In this document: positions 35,013 to 45,593 of the stretch, piece after piece
Position numbering within the stretch: position 1 is the first letter of the stretch
Layout of the letters: every line of letters starts with the position of its first letter
DNA from: Bradyrhizobium symbiodeficiens
Lineage (GTDB): Bacteria; Pseudomonadota; Alphaproteobacteria; Rhizobiales; Xanthobacteraceae
DNA length: 64,000 nucleotides
Direction of reading: 5' to 3'
Assembly: GCF_002266465.3 (NCBI RefSeq)
Contig: NZ_CP029427.2
Location: forward strand, 5,458,501-5,522,500
Translations under genes and position numbers: made by a program
The notes under the pieces: generated by a model
The model's database searches: none
What the model saw: only the letters and a program-made list of their open reading frames with translations
What the model was told of the DNA's origin: nothing

Positions 35013-35067
35013 TTCATACTCTGGCTACTATGTCGAAGCGCCAGAGGACTTGGAGGCCGCGGGCTGA
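34975..35067 (+). pseudogene. Out-of-frame remnant of the BON-domain end
   Basis: Shifted by two bases relative to the CBS gene, codons from 34975 read GVQDVHDHLCLVDSYSGYYV and then EAPEDLEAAG before TGA at 35065. This matches the closing segment of CBS-BON proteins (GVxxVHDHL, then APED). The middle of the BON domain is missing, so a deletion joined linker and tail out of frame. Confidence 0.6.
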
Positions 35068-35090
35068 ACGCCGACGCATCGGGAGCGGCC

Positions 35091-35360
35091 ATGCTTGGAT
35101 GGATCGTTCGAATTTTCTTTGCCATAGCAGCGCCGATCACGGCGCTGTTCGTTTCGCGAGACGCGTTGAACTTTGGCCTGATTCAGACCATCGTAACGAT
35201 GCTCCTCGTCACAGCCCTTGTCGGGTTGATCGCGGCCTACTGCGGGCGTGATAGTTCAGGACCGACCGAATTGAATCGTAGAGGCTGTAGAGATCAAGAC
35301 CGTGAAATGCGACGCGCTTACTCTTCTCTACGGAACCGTTATGCTTGCGCAACCAGGTGA
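35091..35360 (+). CDS. Small membrane protein with 3-prime end replaced
   Basis: The first 52 or so residues form two hydrophobic helices (MLGWIVRIFFAIAAPITALF and TIVTMLLVTALVGLIAAYC), typical of a short integral-membrane protein found beside CBS/BON genes. From about base 35250 the frame continues into the antisense of the erythromycin esterase remnant, giving a 35-residue charged tail that is probably not native. Family name unknown. Confidence 0.5.
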   Translation: MLGWIVRIFFAIAAPITALFVSRDALNFGLIQTIVTMLLVTALVGLIAAYCGRDSSGPTELNRRGCRDQDREMRRAYSSLRNRYACATR

Positions 35361-35823
35361 CGAAATCGCGCACCTCGGTGTTTCGCCACATCCAGGTCGG
35401 AAACCGTGCAAACGCAGTCCACTCCGAAGGCGCATATTGGAAGTGCCGCACATAGTGATCGACCCGGGCAGCATCCGGCCAGTCCGCCTCGATCGCCACG
35501 AAGCGAAAACCCTTCTTGACGATCAGATCATGGGTGATGCGTTCGCGCATCCGGTAGAACTCGGAGGTGCCATGGGTTGCCTCGCCGAGCAGCACGATGC
35601 GCGCCGACCCGATACGATCCATCAGCGGGCTGAGATCGGCCGCCTCGATGGATGGAAACGATTCAGCGGCGTCGGCGAGATCGTGGACTAGCGTTTCCTC
35701 ATCCGGAGCGACCGGCCGCAGCGCTCGTCGCACGGGCGCGCTGGTCTTGCCTTCTGCAGTCGCCCATCCCTCTTCTCCGATCAATGGAACGAAGCGGACG
35801 TCGGCAATGTCTTCACTACGATA
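35250..35823 (-). pseudogene. Erythromycin-esterase-like domain, cut off from its methyltransferase and truncated
   Basis: In frame with the methyltransferase but after its TAA, the sequence reads SEDIADVRFVPLIGEEGW (the usual end of the methyltransferase domain) and then an esterase-like domain: LVHDLADAAES, IVLLGEATHGTSEFYRMR, FVAIEADWPDA, RVAFHGLDLYSLYDS. It stops at a junction near 35250, with about half of the domain lost. Rhizobial relatives are, as I recall, single fusion proteins of methyltransferase and esterase. No good start codon is present (a TTG at 35784 is the longest option). Confidence 0.75.
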
Positions 35824-36444
35824 TTAGTTCTTCGAAACGCGGACGACCCGGACCAATTCCTGGGTACGCTGATCGGCGCCGACGGGGATGACCAGCCTGC
35901 CGCCGATCTTCAACTGCTCCTTGAGCGCCTCTGGAACCTGCGGACCACCGGCGGCTACAACGATGGCATCGTAGGGCGCATGTTCGGGCCAGCCTTTGGT
36001 GCCGTCACCGTGCAGGACATGGACGTTATCGTAACCGAGTTCGGCAAGTGTAACCGCCGCCCTTTCCGCGAGCGGTCCGAGGCGTTCGACCGTGTACACA
36101 TCGGCCGCGATCTCCGACAGCACCGCGGCGGCGTAACCGGAGCCGGCGCCGATCTCGAGCACCTTCTCGCCGCCCTTGAGCATCAGCGCCTCCGCCATGA
36201 AACCGACGATGTAGGGCTGAGAAATGGTCTGTTCCCCGGCGATCGGGAGCGGCGAATCTTCGTAGGCGAATTCGCGAAGCTTCTCCGGCAGGAACAGCTC
36301 GCGCGGCACCTTGCCCATTGCCTCAAGAACGAGTTCGTCACGCACACCGCGCGCCACGATATTGTGCTTGACCATCTCTGCCCGCAGCGCAGGAAACGAC
36401 CTCACCTCGTCAGAGCGATCTGGATTCGACGCTAACGACCCCAT
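35824..36444 (-). CDS. pcm: Protein-L-isoaspartate O-methyltransferase (C terminus cut by a stop codon)
   Basis: A 206-residue SAM-dependent methyltransferase that repairs isoaspartyl residues. Visible motifs: LFLPEKLREFAYEDSPLPI, QTISQPYIVGFM and the SAM site VLEIGAGSGYAAAVLSEIA (near 95-113). The chain ends at a TAA after VRVSKN, whereas the family continues to VRFVPLIGEEGW; that segment is encoded in frame straight after the stop. So the gene probably lost its fused esterase half through a nonsense change. The catalytic core looks complete. Confidence 0.85.
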   Translation of the reverse strand: MGSLASNPDRSDEVRSFPALRAEMVKHNIVARGVRDELVLEAMGKVPRELFLPEKLREFAYEDSPLPIAGEQTISQPYIVGFMAEALMLKGGEKVLEIGAGSGYAAAVLSEIAADVYTVERLGPLAERAAVTLAELGYDNVHVLHGDGTKGWPEHAPYDAIVVAAGGPQVPEALKEQLKIGGRLVIPVGADQRTQELVRVVRVSKN

Positions 36445-36466
36445 GATGGCGGCTCCTGCATCTCAG

Positions 36467-36907
36467 CTACGTTGAGTGCGCCTGCAAACGCCTCGCTATC
36501 TGCAATAGTGCCGTCGACCGTCGCGCCCCAAATATGTCCCGCTGATCGGATCGAACGAACGAAAACGTGCAATAGGCCTCCCACCCCGGCGCACCGTAGC
36601 CAATCGGTGCAACATATCGCGGAGGGTAGTAGCCACCATACGCGTAAGGGTAATAGGGATACGGCCCGTAGTAGCCCGGCGCGGCAAACAAGCCGCCAAT
36701 CATCATTCCGGTCAATAGCCCCGCAGCCAGCGCACCACCCCCGTCACCGTGACGCCAGCGGACCTGTGTGACGTTGAGGCCGGTTGACGTTGTCATTGCG
36801 GTTGTTGCCGGCGCCAGCGGTGCTGCTATCGCCGAACCCATCGGGCCAGCAAAGCTCAAGAAGGTGACGACAAAGATCGCAACTCGAATTGCAGCGCGTT
36901 CATGCAT
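36467..36907 (-). pseudogene. BA14K-like secreted protein with frameshift
   Basis: The N-terminal signal peptide, a GGALAAGLLTGMMIGGLF hydrophobic stretch and a Pro/Tyr/Gly-rich part run in one frame to AYC. The expected BA14K-type end (RFRSFDPISGTYLGRDGRRH and a YCR close) is encoded one frame over (to 36496). A one-base gain or two-base loss at about 36568 explains the switch. As it stands the product ends in unrelated residues. Such proteins are small envelope proteins of Rhizobiales of unknown function. Confidence 0.65.
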
Positions 36908-36957
36908 GATCCACCTCCACTAGCAGTTCAACCTAGGACCATTGCGCCTCCATCGAT

Positions 36958-36971
36958 TTGATCGACATCAA
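36958..36971. promoter_or_regulatory. FixK/FNR-type box
   Basis: TTGATCGACATCAA is a perfect TTGAT-N4-ATCAA palindrome, 64 bases before the nitroreductase start and 51 bases from the divergent BA14K-like gene. Proteins of the FNR/FixK class bind this sequence and activate under low oxygen. Confidence 0.75.
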
Positions 36972-37027
36972 GCCCAGAAATGACGAACGCGTCAGGATCA
37001 ATTCGTTGGATGCAAATGGAGGCGGCC

Positions 37028-37585
37028 ATGGATATCAACGAAGCCATCTATAATCGGCGCGCCGTACGCGAATTCAACTCGCAACCGGTGGACGAGGAAG
37101 AGTTGAAGCAACTCATTGATGCTGCCATCCAGGCGCCTAGCGCCGTCAATCAACAGCCATGGCTGTTTACGATCGTGCGGGACAAAGCATTACTCGCGCG
37201 CATTTCGCGCGAGGCAAAAGCCCATATGCTCAGAACCTCGGCCGCGGCGTTGGCATCGCATCACTTCCAAAGCATCCTCGAAAATCCCGATTTCGACATA
37301 TTCTATCACGCTCCGGCATTGGTCGTGATCTCGGCACCCGAGGGCCCATGGGTCATTGAGGATTGCGCCCTGGCGGCTGAGAACTTGATGTTGGCGGCCT
37401 GCGCCGTCGGATTGGGAACATGCTGGATCGGCTTTGCGCAGGGATGGCTTGGAACGTCGGAGGGGAAGTCGTCGCTCAAGCTTTCCGGCACGACCGTGCC
37501 AGTCGCGCCCATTATCGTAGGGCATCCCAAAACAGCGGTGGCGCCGGTTCCCAGAAAGGTCGCGAAGATTGACTGGATTTCGTAG
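37028..37585 (+). CDS. Nitroreductase family protein
   Basis: A 185-residue FMN-dependent reductase-like protein. It opens with the INEAIYNRRAVREF flavin-binding pattern, then APSAVNQQPW, and GLGTCWIG near residue 135. I chose the ATG at 37028 because GGAGG precedes it at five bases. It is the first gene behind a perfect FixK-type box and is followed at 18 bases by the dnaJ-like gene. Substrate unknown; a low-oxygen redox role fits the regulation. Confidence 0.88.
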   Translation: MDINEAIYNRRAVREFNSQPVDEEELKQLIDAAIQAPSAVNQQPWLFTIVRDKALLARISREAKAHMLRTSAAALASHHFQSILENPDFDIFYHAPALVVISAPEGPWVIEDCALAAENLMLAACAVGLGTCWIGFAQGWLGTSEGKSSLKLSGTTVPVAPIIVGHPKTAVAPVPRKVAKIDWIS

Positions 37586-37603
37586 CCTTCGGGGACCAGG
37601 TGA

Positions 37604-38521
37604 ATGAAAGACCCTTACGAGACGCTCGGCGTAACCCGATCCGCGACCGACAAGGAAATCAAGAGCGCCTTCAAAAAGCTCGCCCGCAAATTTCATCCCG
37701 ACCTCCATCCGGGCGACAAGGAGGCCGAGGCGAAGTTCAAGGCCATCTCGGCTGCCAACGATCTGCTCAAAGACAAGGAGAAACGGCGGCGGTTTGACGC
37801 GGGTGAGATCGACGCCAGCGGCGCAGAGCGACCGCAGGAGCGGTTCTATCGCGACTTCGCGGATGGGCCTGCCTACACCACCCATGCCGCGCAGGATGGA
37901 TTTGACAGCAACGAAGATCTGGAAGAATTCCTGGCAAAAGCGTTTGCCGGCAGAGGGCAACGATCAGAGAGGGCATTCCGGGCGCGCGGTCAGGATGTGA
38001 CCTATGTGCTGCCGGTGGCCTTCGTGGACGCCGCCAGCGGCGCCACCCGCACCATCACGCTACCGGACGGCAAGACCCTGGAGGTGATGGTTCCCGAGGG
38101 CGCCGAAGACCGGCAGATGCTGCGGCTGAAAGGCCAGGGAATGCCTGGCTATGGCGGCGGGCCGCCGGGCGATGCCTATGTCGAGTTGCATATCCAGCCG
38201 CATCCGTTCTTTCACCGCAAGGATGACAACATCCATGTCGAAATACCCGTGACCCTGAGGGAGGCAGTGCTCGGAGGCAGGATCGAGGTGCCGACAATCA
38301 CACAACCGGTGACGATGACAGTCCCGAAGGGTTCGAATTCCGGCACTACGCTGCGGCTGCGTGAAAGAGGTATCCGCAACCGAAAGTCCGGGCAGCGCGG
38401 ACATCAATTGATCACGCTGAAGGTGGTCCTGCCTGCGGGCGAAGAACCCGAACTCGTAGAATTTCTGGAAGCATGGCGACCGAAAAACGCTCAGGATCCA
38501 CGCAAGGAGATGGAGCCATGA
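37604..38521 (+). CDS. cbpA: DnaJ-type co-chaperone, CbpA-like
   Basis: A 305-residue J-domain protein: J domain at 4-70 with HPD at 31-33, a flexible linker, then two DnaJ C-terminal beta domains (about 115-295) without the cysteine-rich zinc domain. That is the class II layout of CbpA/DjlA-free cytosolic co-chaperones acting with DnaK. The next gene encodes a CbpM-like modulator and overlaps it by four bases. Confidence 0.9.
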   Translation: MKDPYETLGVTRSATDKEIKSAFKKLARKFHPDLHPGDKEAEAKFKAISAANDLLKDKEKRRRFDAGEIDASGAERPQERFYRDFADGPAYTTHAAQDGFDSNEDLEEFLAKAFAGRGQRSERAFRARGQDVTYVLPVAFVDAASGATRTITLPDGKTLEVMVPEGAEDRQMLRLKGQGMPGYGGGPPGDAYVELHIQPHPFFHRKDDNIHVEIPVTLREAVLGGRIEVPTITQPVTMTVPKGSNSGTTLRLRERGIRNRKSGQRGHQLITLKVVLPAGEEPELVEFLEAWRPKNAQDPRKEMEP

Positions 38522-38874
38522 TGGCTGTCGACGATCTCTTGGCCGCCATATCCGCCCTCCAGCGCAGCGATCTCGAACGTTGGATCAGCGAAGAACTGGT
38601 CGCGCCGCAACAGAACGAAGGGTCGCTGATGTTCTCGGACATGGAATGCGCGCGGATCCGACTCATTTGTACGCTGACCTATGAACTCGACGTTGATGAC
38701 AGCGCGCTACCGGTGGTGCTGTCGTTGCTTGATCAGCTTTACGACACCCGCCAACGGTTGTTTTCTCTGAGCCGGGCCATCAAGACGCAGGACGAAACCG
38801 TTCAACTCGCTATCGCAGCCGCGACATCGCGGGAGAGCAAGCTCCAGGAGAGAGGTCACCAGCCGGGCACTTAG
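38518..38874 (+). CDS. cbpM: Chaperone modulator CbpM-like protein
   Basis: A 118-residue protein of the CbpM/MerR_2-like helical family. It starts at an ATG inside ATGA, overlapping the cbpA stop. CbpM binds the J domain of CbpA and restrains it. Features are the conserved ERWISEELVAPQ and DMECARIRLICTLTYEL segments. Pairing with CbpA is conserved in many proteobacteria, so the function is well supported by context. Confidence 0.82.
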   Translation: MMAVDDLLAAISALQRSDLERWISEELVAPQQNEGSLMFSDMECARIRLICTLTYELDVDDSALPVVLSLLDQLYDTRQRLFSLSRAIKTQDETVQLAIAAATSRESKLQERGHQPGT

Positions 38875-39231
38875 TGATGTTCGGTCCGGGAAATCGGCGG
38901 TTGTCTTCACGGCAAAGGGCGCGCCAATCATCCGCCTTAGGCCTCGGCAACCGGCAGCGTTGCGCAGATTGTGTTTAAAATGTCCCTTTGTGTTTGTGAC
39001 TGACCATTCTAAGGACCACTGGTCTTTCTCGCTCGCTTCGAGGTGAGCGACCAGATCAATTATCGCAAAAACGATCCTCAGCGCTCCTACCGATTCTACG
39101 AGACGTTGCTGCGGTCGAAATCGCCCGACCCGCTGCAATTTGATCCAACTCAAGGACTTGTCGAGGGCGCCTCATAAGATGAAGGATTTCGGGCCTCGAC
39201 CGAGAGATTGATAGCAATGGAGGACCATGCC
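38875..39231. other. Intergenic region without a confident gene
   Basis: About 350 bases between cbpM and the Spy-like gene. A plus-strand frame of about 55 codons (roughly 39009-39176) is open but has no convincing start or ribosome site, and its translation was not recognised; it may be the tail of a decayed gene. No FixK-type box was seen. Confidence 0.35.
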
Positions 39232-39744
39232 GTGCTCAGATTCAATCAACTCGTCACAATAGCTTCCGTATCATTCGCCATCGCAATGTCCTCCGCAGGC
39301 GCCAACGCTCAGCCTTACGGACCCGGAGCGCATGGATGGGGACGGGACATGATGGGCTCCGGCACGATGATGGGGCCGGGGTTCATGGGTCGTGGTGGAT
39401 TCGCGGGCATGTGCAGCCCCGCTGCCGCCGGCTTTTCCGGATGGCGCATTGCCCGGCTCGAACAGGTCATTAAGCCAACAGATGCGCAACGTGCCAAGTT
39501 CGATGAATTGAAGGCGACATCCGACAGAGCCTCCGAGGCCCTCCGCCTCGCCTGTCCGACCGACGTGCCGACCACCGCAGTCGGTCGAATGGAGTTCATG
39601 GAGAAGCGCATGGAAGCGATGCTGCAGTCGATCAAGACCATGCGTCCCGCTTTCGAGGCCTTCTACGCCACTCTCAGCGACGAGCAGAAGAGCCGACTGG
39701 ATACGCCTTCGGACCGCGGCCGCTTTTGGCGGCACCCTTGGTAG
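39232..39744 (+). CDS. Spy/CpxP-like periplasmic protein
   Basis: A 170-residue exported protein: signal peptide (to about residue 28, ANA-Q), a Gly/Met-rich stretch, then a helical LTxxQ-family domain with IKPTDAQRAKFDELK and LSDEQKSRLD motifs. Spy-type proteins are ATP-independent periplasmic chaperones. I prefer the GTG at 39232 because GGAGG lies eight bases before it; an ATG 15 bases upstream overlaps that ribosome site. Confidence 0.75.
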   Translation: MLRFNQLVTIASVSFAIAMSSAGANAQPYGPGAHGWGRDMMGSGTMMGPGFMGRGGFAGMCSPAAAGFSGWRIARLEQVIKPTDAQRAKFDELKATSDRASEALRLACPTDVPTTAVGRMEFMEKRMEAMLQSIKTMRPAFEAFYATLSDEQKSRLDTPSDRGRFWRHPW

Positions 39745-39833
39745 AGCATCAGCCGGGTCTGGAAGACGAGACTTCGAATTTTTGTCCAGGGCGCGTTCAA
39801 GTCGGATGCCGGCTGACCAGGAGGGATCCCAAA

Positions 39834-40220
39834 ATGGGCTATTACTTCAGCAAGACCTTGCCGGTCGGGTTCGACGAAGCCGTGCGCCGCGCCACCGAAG
39901 CTCTAAAGAAAGGAGGCTTCGGCATCATCACGGAAATCGATGTCAGGCGAACGTTCATGGACAAGCTCGGTATCGATTTTCGAAACTATCGTATCCTCGG
40001 GGCATGCAATCCGCGGCTTGCCTACGAAGCACTCCAGCTTGAGGACAAGGTCGGCACTATGCTGCCCTGCAACGTCGTCGTTCAGGAGATCACTCAAGAT
40101 CGCACCGAGGTCGCCGCCATTGATCCCGTCGCGTCAATGCAGGCAATTGAAAATCCTGGCCTCAAGGCGTCGGCTGAGCGTGTCCAGACACTGCTCCGAA
40201 ACGTGATCGACGGCTTATAA
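39834..40220 (+). CDS. DUF302 family protein
   Basis: A 128-residue protein of the DUF302 family: GYYFSKTLPVGFDEAVRRAT, ALKKGGFGIITEIDV, YRILGACNPRLAYEAL and MLPCNVVVQE segments are typical. The Cys in LGACNP and the Cys in LPCNVV recur in the family. Function unknown; often near stress genes. ATG preceded by AGGAGGG. Confidence 0.85.
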   Translation: MGYYFSKTLPVGFDEAVRRATEALKKGGFGIITEIDVRRTFMDKLGIDFRNYRILGACNPRLAYEALQLEDKVGTMLPCNVVVQEITQDRTEVAAIDPVASMQAIENPGLKASAERVQTLLRNVIDGL

Positions 40221-40247
40221 GGCAGCCACGTAAAATCCGTTGAAAGG

Positions 40248-40261
40248 TTGACCTGTCTCAA
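40248..40261. promoter_or_regulatory. FixK/FNR-type box
   Basis: TTGACCTGTCTCAA fits TTGA-N6-TCAA. It is centred about 40 bases before the PEP synthase start codon, i.e. at the class II activation distance measured from the ATG itself. Confidence 0.65.
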
Positions 40262-40294
40262 GACCGGGCAGGTCTAACATGATCTGATGTTTTC

Positions 40295-42706
<2,412 letters not shown>

Positions 42707-42727
42707 CGCTTCCGCGCGTTGTCGCAA

Positions 42728-44068
42728 TCAGATCGCGGCCGCGACGGCAGCAGCGTGGATACGCTCCGCCGCGGCATTGACCTTTCTCATCATCTCCGTC
42801 AGCTCACCATAAACCTGGTCATCGATGGTCACCGTGCCGAAATTGGAGTCCTCGCCGTCAAAGCGGCCCTGGACCGGCTGGTCGGCATGCTCGAACCAAT
42901 GATAGCCAATCACATTCGGCTTGCTGAGTGCTGCCACGACGTAGCCCTCGAAAGCCTGGGCGCGCTCCGTCTGAGTGGCCACCCGTGGCCCCGCTCCCTT
43001 GGAATTCGGTAGGCCCGCATCGTCGCCGCGGAACGAGAATTCCGAGATCAGGCACGGCTTACCGGTAGCGGCGTAAGCGTCAATAACAGGACCTGGATCG
43101 AAGTCGTAGCAATTGAATGAAACGACATCCAGATGACGGCCGGCCGCGGCAATCACACCGCTGAGCGGTTGATATCCGAACCGGGAGCCGATCACGAGAT
43201 GATTGGGGTCGGCCGCCTTGATCGCCGAGACGCACAGTTCGAAATACTTATCGGCCACAACAGCCGCGAAGGCATCGCAATCTGCTGAGAACGCCTCGCG
43301 GGCGGGATCTTCCAGGTTGGCCTTGGTCTCTAGCGCATCGTTTACGGCGCCGGGCCGGAGTCTGACAAACGGCGCCACGATGTGTTCGATCCTGCCGAGC
43401 TCCTCCCAGGACCGCGCCCGTGTGCGCCATACCGCATTGAATTGAGAAATTTCTCGGTAGTGCGCTTGCAGACCCGAGATTGCGGCAATCCTGCCGGGAC
43501 GATGGGATGGCAGGTTCAGAAATAACGTCAGAAGCTCGTCGGTGCCGCGCCAGTCGGGCGACCAGTAGAGTTCGTTATCGACGAACGTTCCGAGCAAGCC
43601 GGGATCATTATGCCGGTGCCGGCAGCGCTGATCGGCGCTCACGCGGATATGCGCCCAGAACTCGGAATCGAACACATCCGGAAAGATCTGATCACGCCGG
43701 TGCAGCCGAAACGAAGCGCCGAGCTCCGTGATCGGCGCGGTCGCCAGCAAGCGCGATCCCGTGCTGGCGACGAGTTCGTCTGACCAGCAGCCGACCGTGT
43801 TGAATTCCCAGCTTGCCAGACGGTCGGACACAGCGGTGCGCCAGCTCTGCAGGTTGCCGTACTTGGTCCGGCAGGCATCGGCGTAAGGCACGCGTTCGGT
43901 CCCGGCGATGCGATCCTGATCGAATCGGACCGTATTGACGCCCTTCGAGAGAAATCTGCCACCATCGGGATCGACGAGCCAGAATACGCCATTGCGCTCG
44001 GCAACGCGGAAGAAGCCGCTCCCGCTGAGGTCGGCGTCGACCACCCCTCCCCATTTGGTTCTTTGCAA
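42728..44068 (-). CDS. Glycoside hydrolase-like TIM-barrel protein
   Basis: A protein of about 446 residues with clan GH-A features: a VDNELYW segment (acid/base Glu after Asn) and LISEFSFRG (nucleophile Glu), plus GYHWFEHADQP near the end. The opening SGSGFFRVAERNGVFWLVDPDG resembles agarase-like (GH50-type) proteins. Substrate unknown. The frame is open to 44176, but a FixK-type box at 44129-44142 lies inside that extension, so I favour the TTG at 44068 (a GTG at 44044 is also possible). It lies tail to tail with ppsA, 21 bases apart. Confidence 0.7.
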   Translation of the reverse strand: MQRTKWGGVVDADLSGSGFFRVAERNGVFWLVDPDGGRFLSKGVNTVRFDQDRIAGTERVPYADACRTKYGNLQSWRTAVSDRLASWEFNTVGCWSDELVASTGSRLLATAPITELGASFRLHRRDQIFPDVFDSEFWAHIRVSADQRCRHRHNDPGLLGTFVDNELYWSPDWRGTDELLTLFLNLPSHRPGRIAAISGLQAHYREISQFNAVWRTRARSWEELGRIEHIVAPFVRLRPGAVNDALETKANLEDPAREAFSADCDAFAAVVADKYFELCVSAIKAADPNHLVIGSRFGYQPLSGVIAAAGRHLDVVSFNCYDFDPGPVIDAYAATGKPCLISEFSFRGDDAGLPNSKGAGPRVATQTERAQAFEGYVVAALSKPNVIGYHWFEHADQPVQGRFDGEDSNFGTVTIDDQVYGELTEMMRKVNAAAERIHAAAVAAAI

Positions 44069-44128
44069 GCGCGGACCCCGGCAACATTCTAACGATATCA
44101 ATCCATCGCACGGCCGGCACGGGGCTTC

Positions 44129-44142
44129 TTGACCTATCTCAA
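44129..44142. promoter_or_regulatory. FixK/FNR-type box between divergent glycosidases
   Basis: TTGACCTATCTCAA fits TTGA-N6-TCAA and differs from the ppsA box at one base. It could serve both the minus-strand glycosidase-like gene and the plus-strand GH1/glucokinase/PfkB operon. Confidence 0.65.
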
Positions 44143-44258
44143 TACCACTCGGAACCGACACGACTACCAATGTCACAGGGAGACAACGTGCCTGAGATCA
44201 CCGGCGGACCGCGCAACAGCATAGCGGTCGCCGACAAGCAGGACCAAGCAGGTCGTCC

Positions 44259-45593
44259 ATGCAGACAACGCAACTGCCGAACACCGCCAGCCTGCGCTCC
44301 GATTTTATCTGGGGCGTTTCTACCTCCAGCTTCCAGATCGAAGGGGCAACTCAGGAGGATGGGCGCGGATTGAGCGTCTGGGACATCTATTGTCGGACCG
44401 GTGAGATCAAGAATCGCGACACCGGCGACGTCGCGTGTGACCATTATCATCGCTACCGCGAAGATGTCGGTCTCATGAAGGCGCTAGGCGTGCAGGCGTA
44501 CCGGTTCTCGGTCTCCTGGCCGCGCGTCCTGCCACAGGGCCGCGGATCCGCCAACGAGGCGGGCTTTGCATTTTATGACCGTCTGATCGACGAGCTGTTG
44601 GCCGCCGGTATCGAGCCGTGGCTGTGCCTGTATCATTGGGACCTGCCGCAGGCCCTCGAGGAGCGCGGCGGCTGGCTCAATCGGGAAGCGGCCGTGTGGT
44701 TCGCCGACTATGCGAGTTTGATCGCCGCGCGCTTTGGTGACCGGGTCAAGCGCTTTGCAACATTCAACGAACCGTCGATGTTCAGCCTGTTCAGCCGTTC
44801 GCTCGGCAAGCGGGATAGCAGCAGCGAGGACAAGCTCCACTGCATGATCCACAACGTCAATCTCGCCCACGGGGCGGCGGTGGATGTGCTTCGAGCCAAC
44901 GTAATCAACGCCTCGATCGGCTGCATTCACAATCGGCAGCCATGCCGGCCTTCCAGCGCAAGCGAGGCCGATGCAGCGGCTGCGGCACGCCTGGATGTGT
45001 ACTGGAATGCGGTCTTTCCGGATCCGCAATGCCGCGGCGAGTATCCGCGGTCGATGCGCACGGCGATCGAACCGCATATGCAGCCGGGGGATCTGACGCG
45101 GATTTGCCGTCCGCTCGATTGGTTCGGACTGAACCACTATAGCCCGGTCTACGTGAAGGCCGGGGCGGATTCGATGCTGGGTTACGACTTCGGTGACAAG
45201 CCGGCCAGCCTGCCCTTGACCCCGATCGGATGGCCGATCGATCCCGACGCTTTCAGTCAAGCACTGCAGGATGTGCACGCGCGGTATGGCCTCCCAATCT
45301 ACGTGCTCGAGAATGGCTATGGCGATTCCGGCCAGCCCGACCAGACCGGTGCGGTAGTCGACCCGGGCCGGATAGAGTTCTTGAAGGCCTATATCAACGC
45401 GATGAACGAAGCCGCTGCCAGCGGCGTCGATGTTCGTGGCTATTTCGTCTGGTCGCTGCTCGACAATTTCGAATGGGACTCCGGGTACAGCATCAGGTTC
45501 GGCTTGACCTATGTCGATTATGCTTCGCTGCGGCGAATCCCGAAATCGTCTTTCCGCTGGTATGCCGGGTTGATCAGCGCGGTGCGGCCATGA
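44259..45593 (+). CDS. Beta-glucosidase, glycoside hydrolase family 1
   Basis: A 444-residue GH1 enzyme. FIWGVSTSSFQIEGA at the N terminus, acid/base E171 in TFNEPS and nucleophile E351 in YVLENGYG are all present. It cleaves beta-glucosides such as cellobiose to glucose. No signal peptide, so it acts on imported disaccharides. First of four overlapping genes (glucokinase, PfkB kinase, ABC membrane protein), with ATGA coupling to the glucokinase. Confidence 0.93.
   Translation: MQTTQLPNTASLRSDFIWGVSTSSFQIEGATQEDGRGLSVWDIYCRTGEIKNRDTGDVACDHYHRYREDVGLMKALGVQAYRFSVSWPRVLPQGRGSANEAGFAFYDRLIDELLAAGIEPWLCLYHWDLPQALEERGGWLNREAAVWFADYASLIAARFGDRVKRFATFNEPSMFSLFSRSLGKRDSSSEDKLHCMIHNVNLAHGAAVDVLRANVINASIGCIHNRQPCRPSSASEADAAAAARLDVYWNAVFPDPQCRGEYPRSMRTAIEPHMQPGDLTRICRPLDWFGLNHYSPVYVKAGADSMLGYDFGDKPASLPLTPIGWPIDPDAFSQALQDVHARYGLPIYVLENGYGDSGQPDQTGAVVDPGRIEFLKAYINAMNEAAASGVDVRGYFVWSLLDNFEWDSGYSIRFGLTYVDYASLRRIPKSSFRWYAGLISAVRP

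Noticed and set aside
38875..39231. Possible small gene of about 55 codons after cbpM
   Set aside because: No convincing start or ribosome site, and its translation was not recognised; kept only as a note on the intergenic stretch.
42770..42790. Sequence TTGACCTTTCTCAT resembling a FixK-type box
   Set aside because: One mismatch in the second half and located inside the glycosidase-like coding region far from any start.
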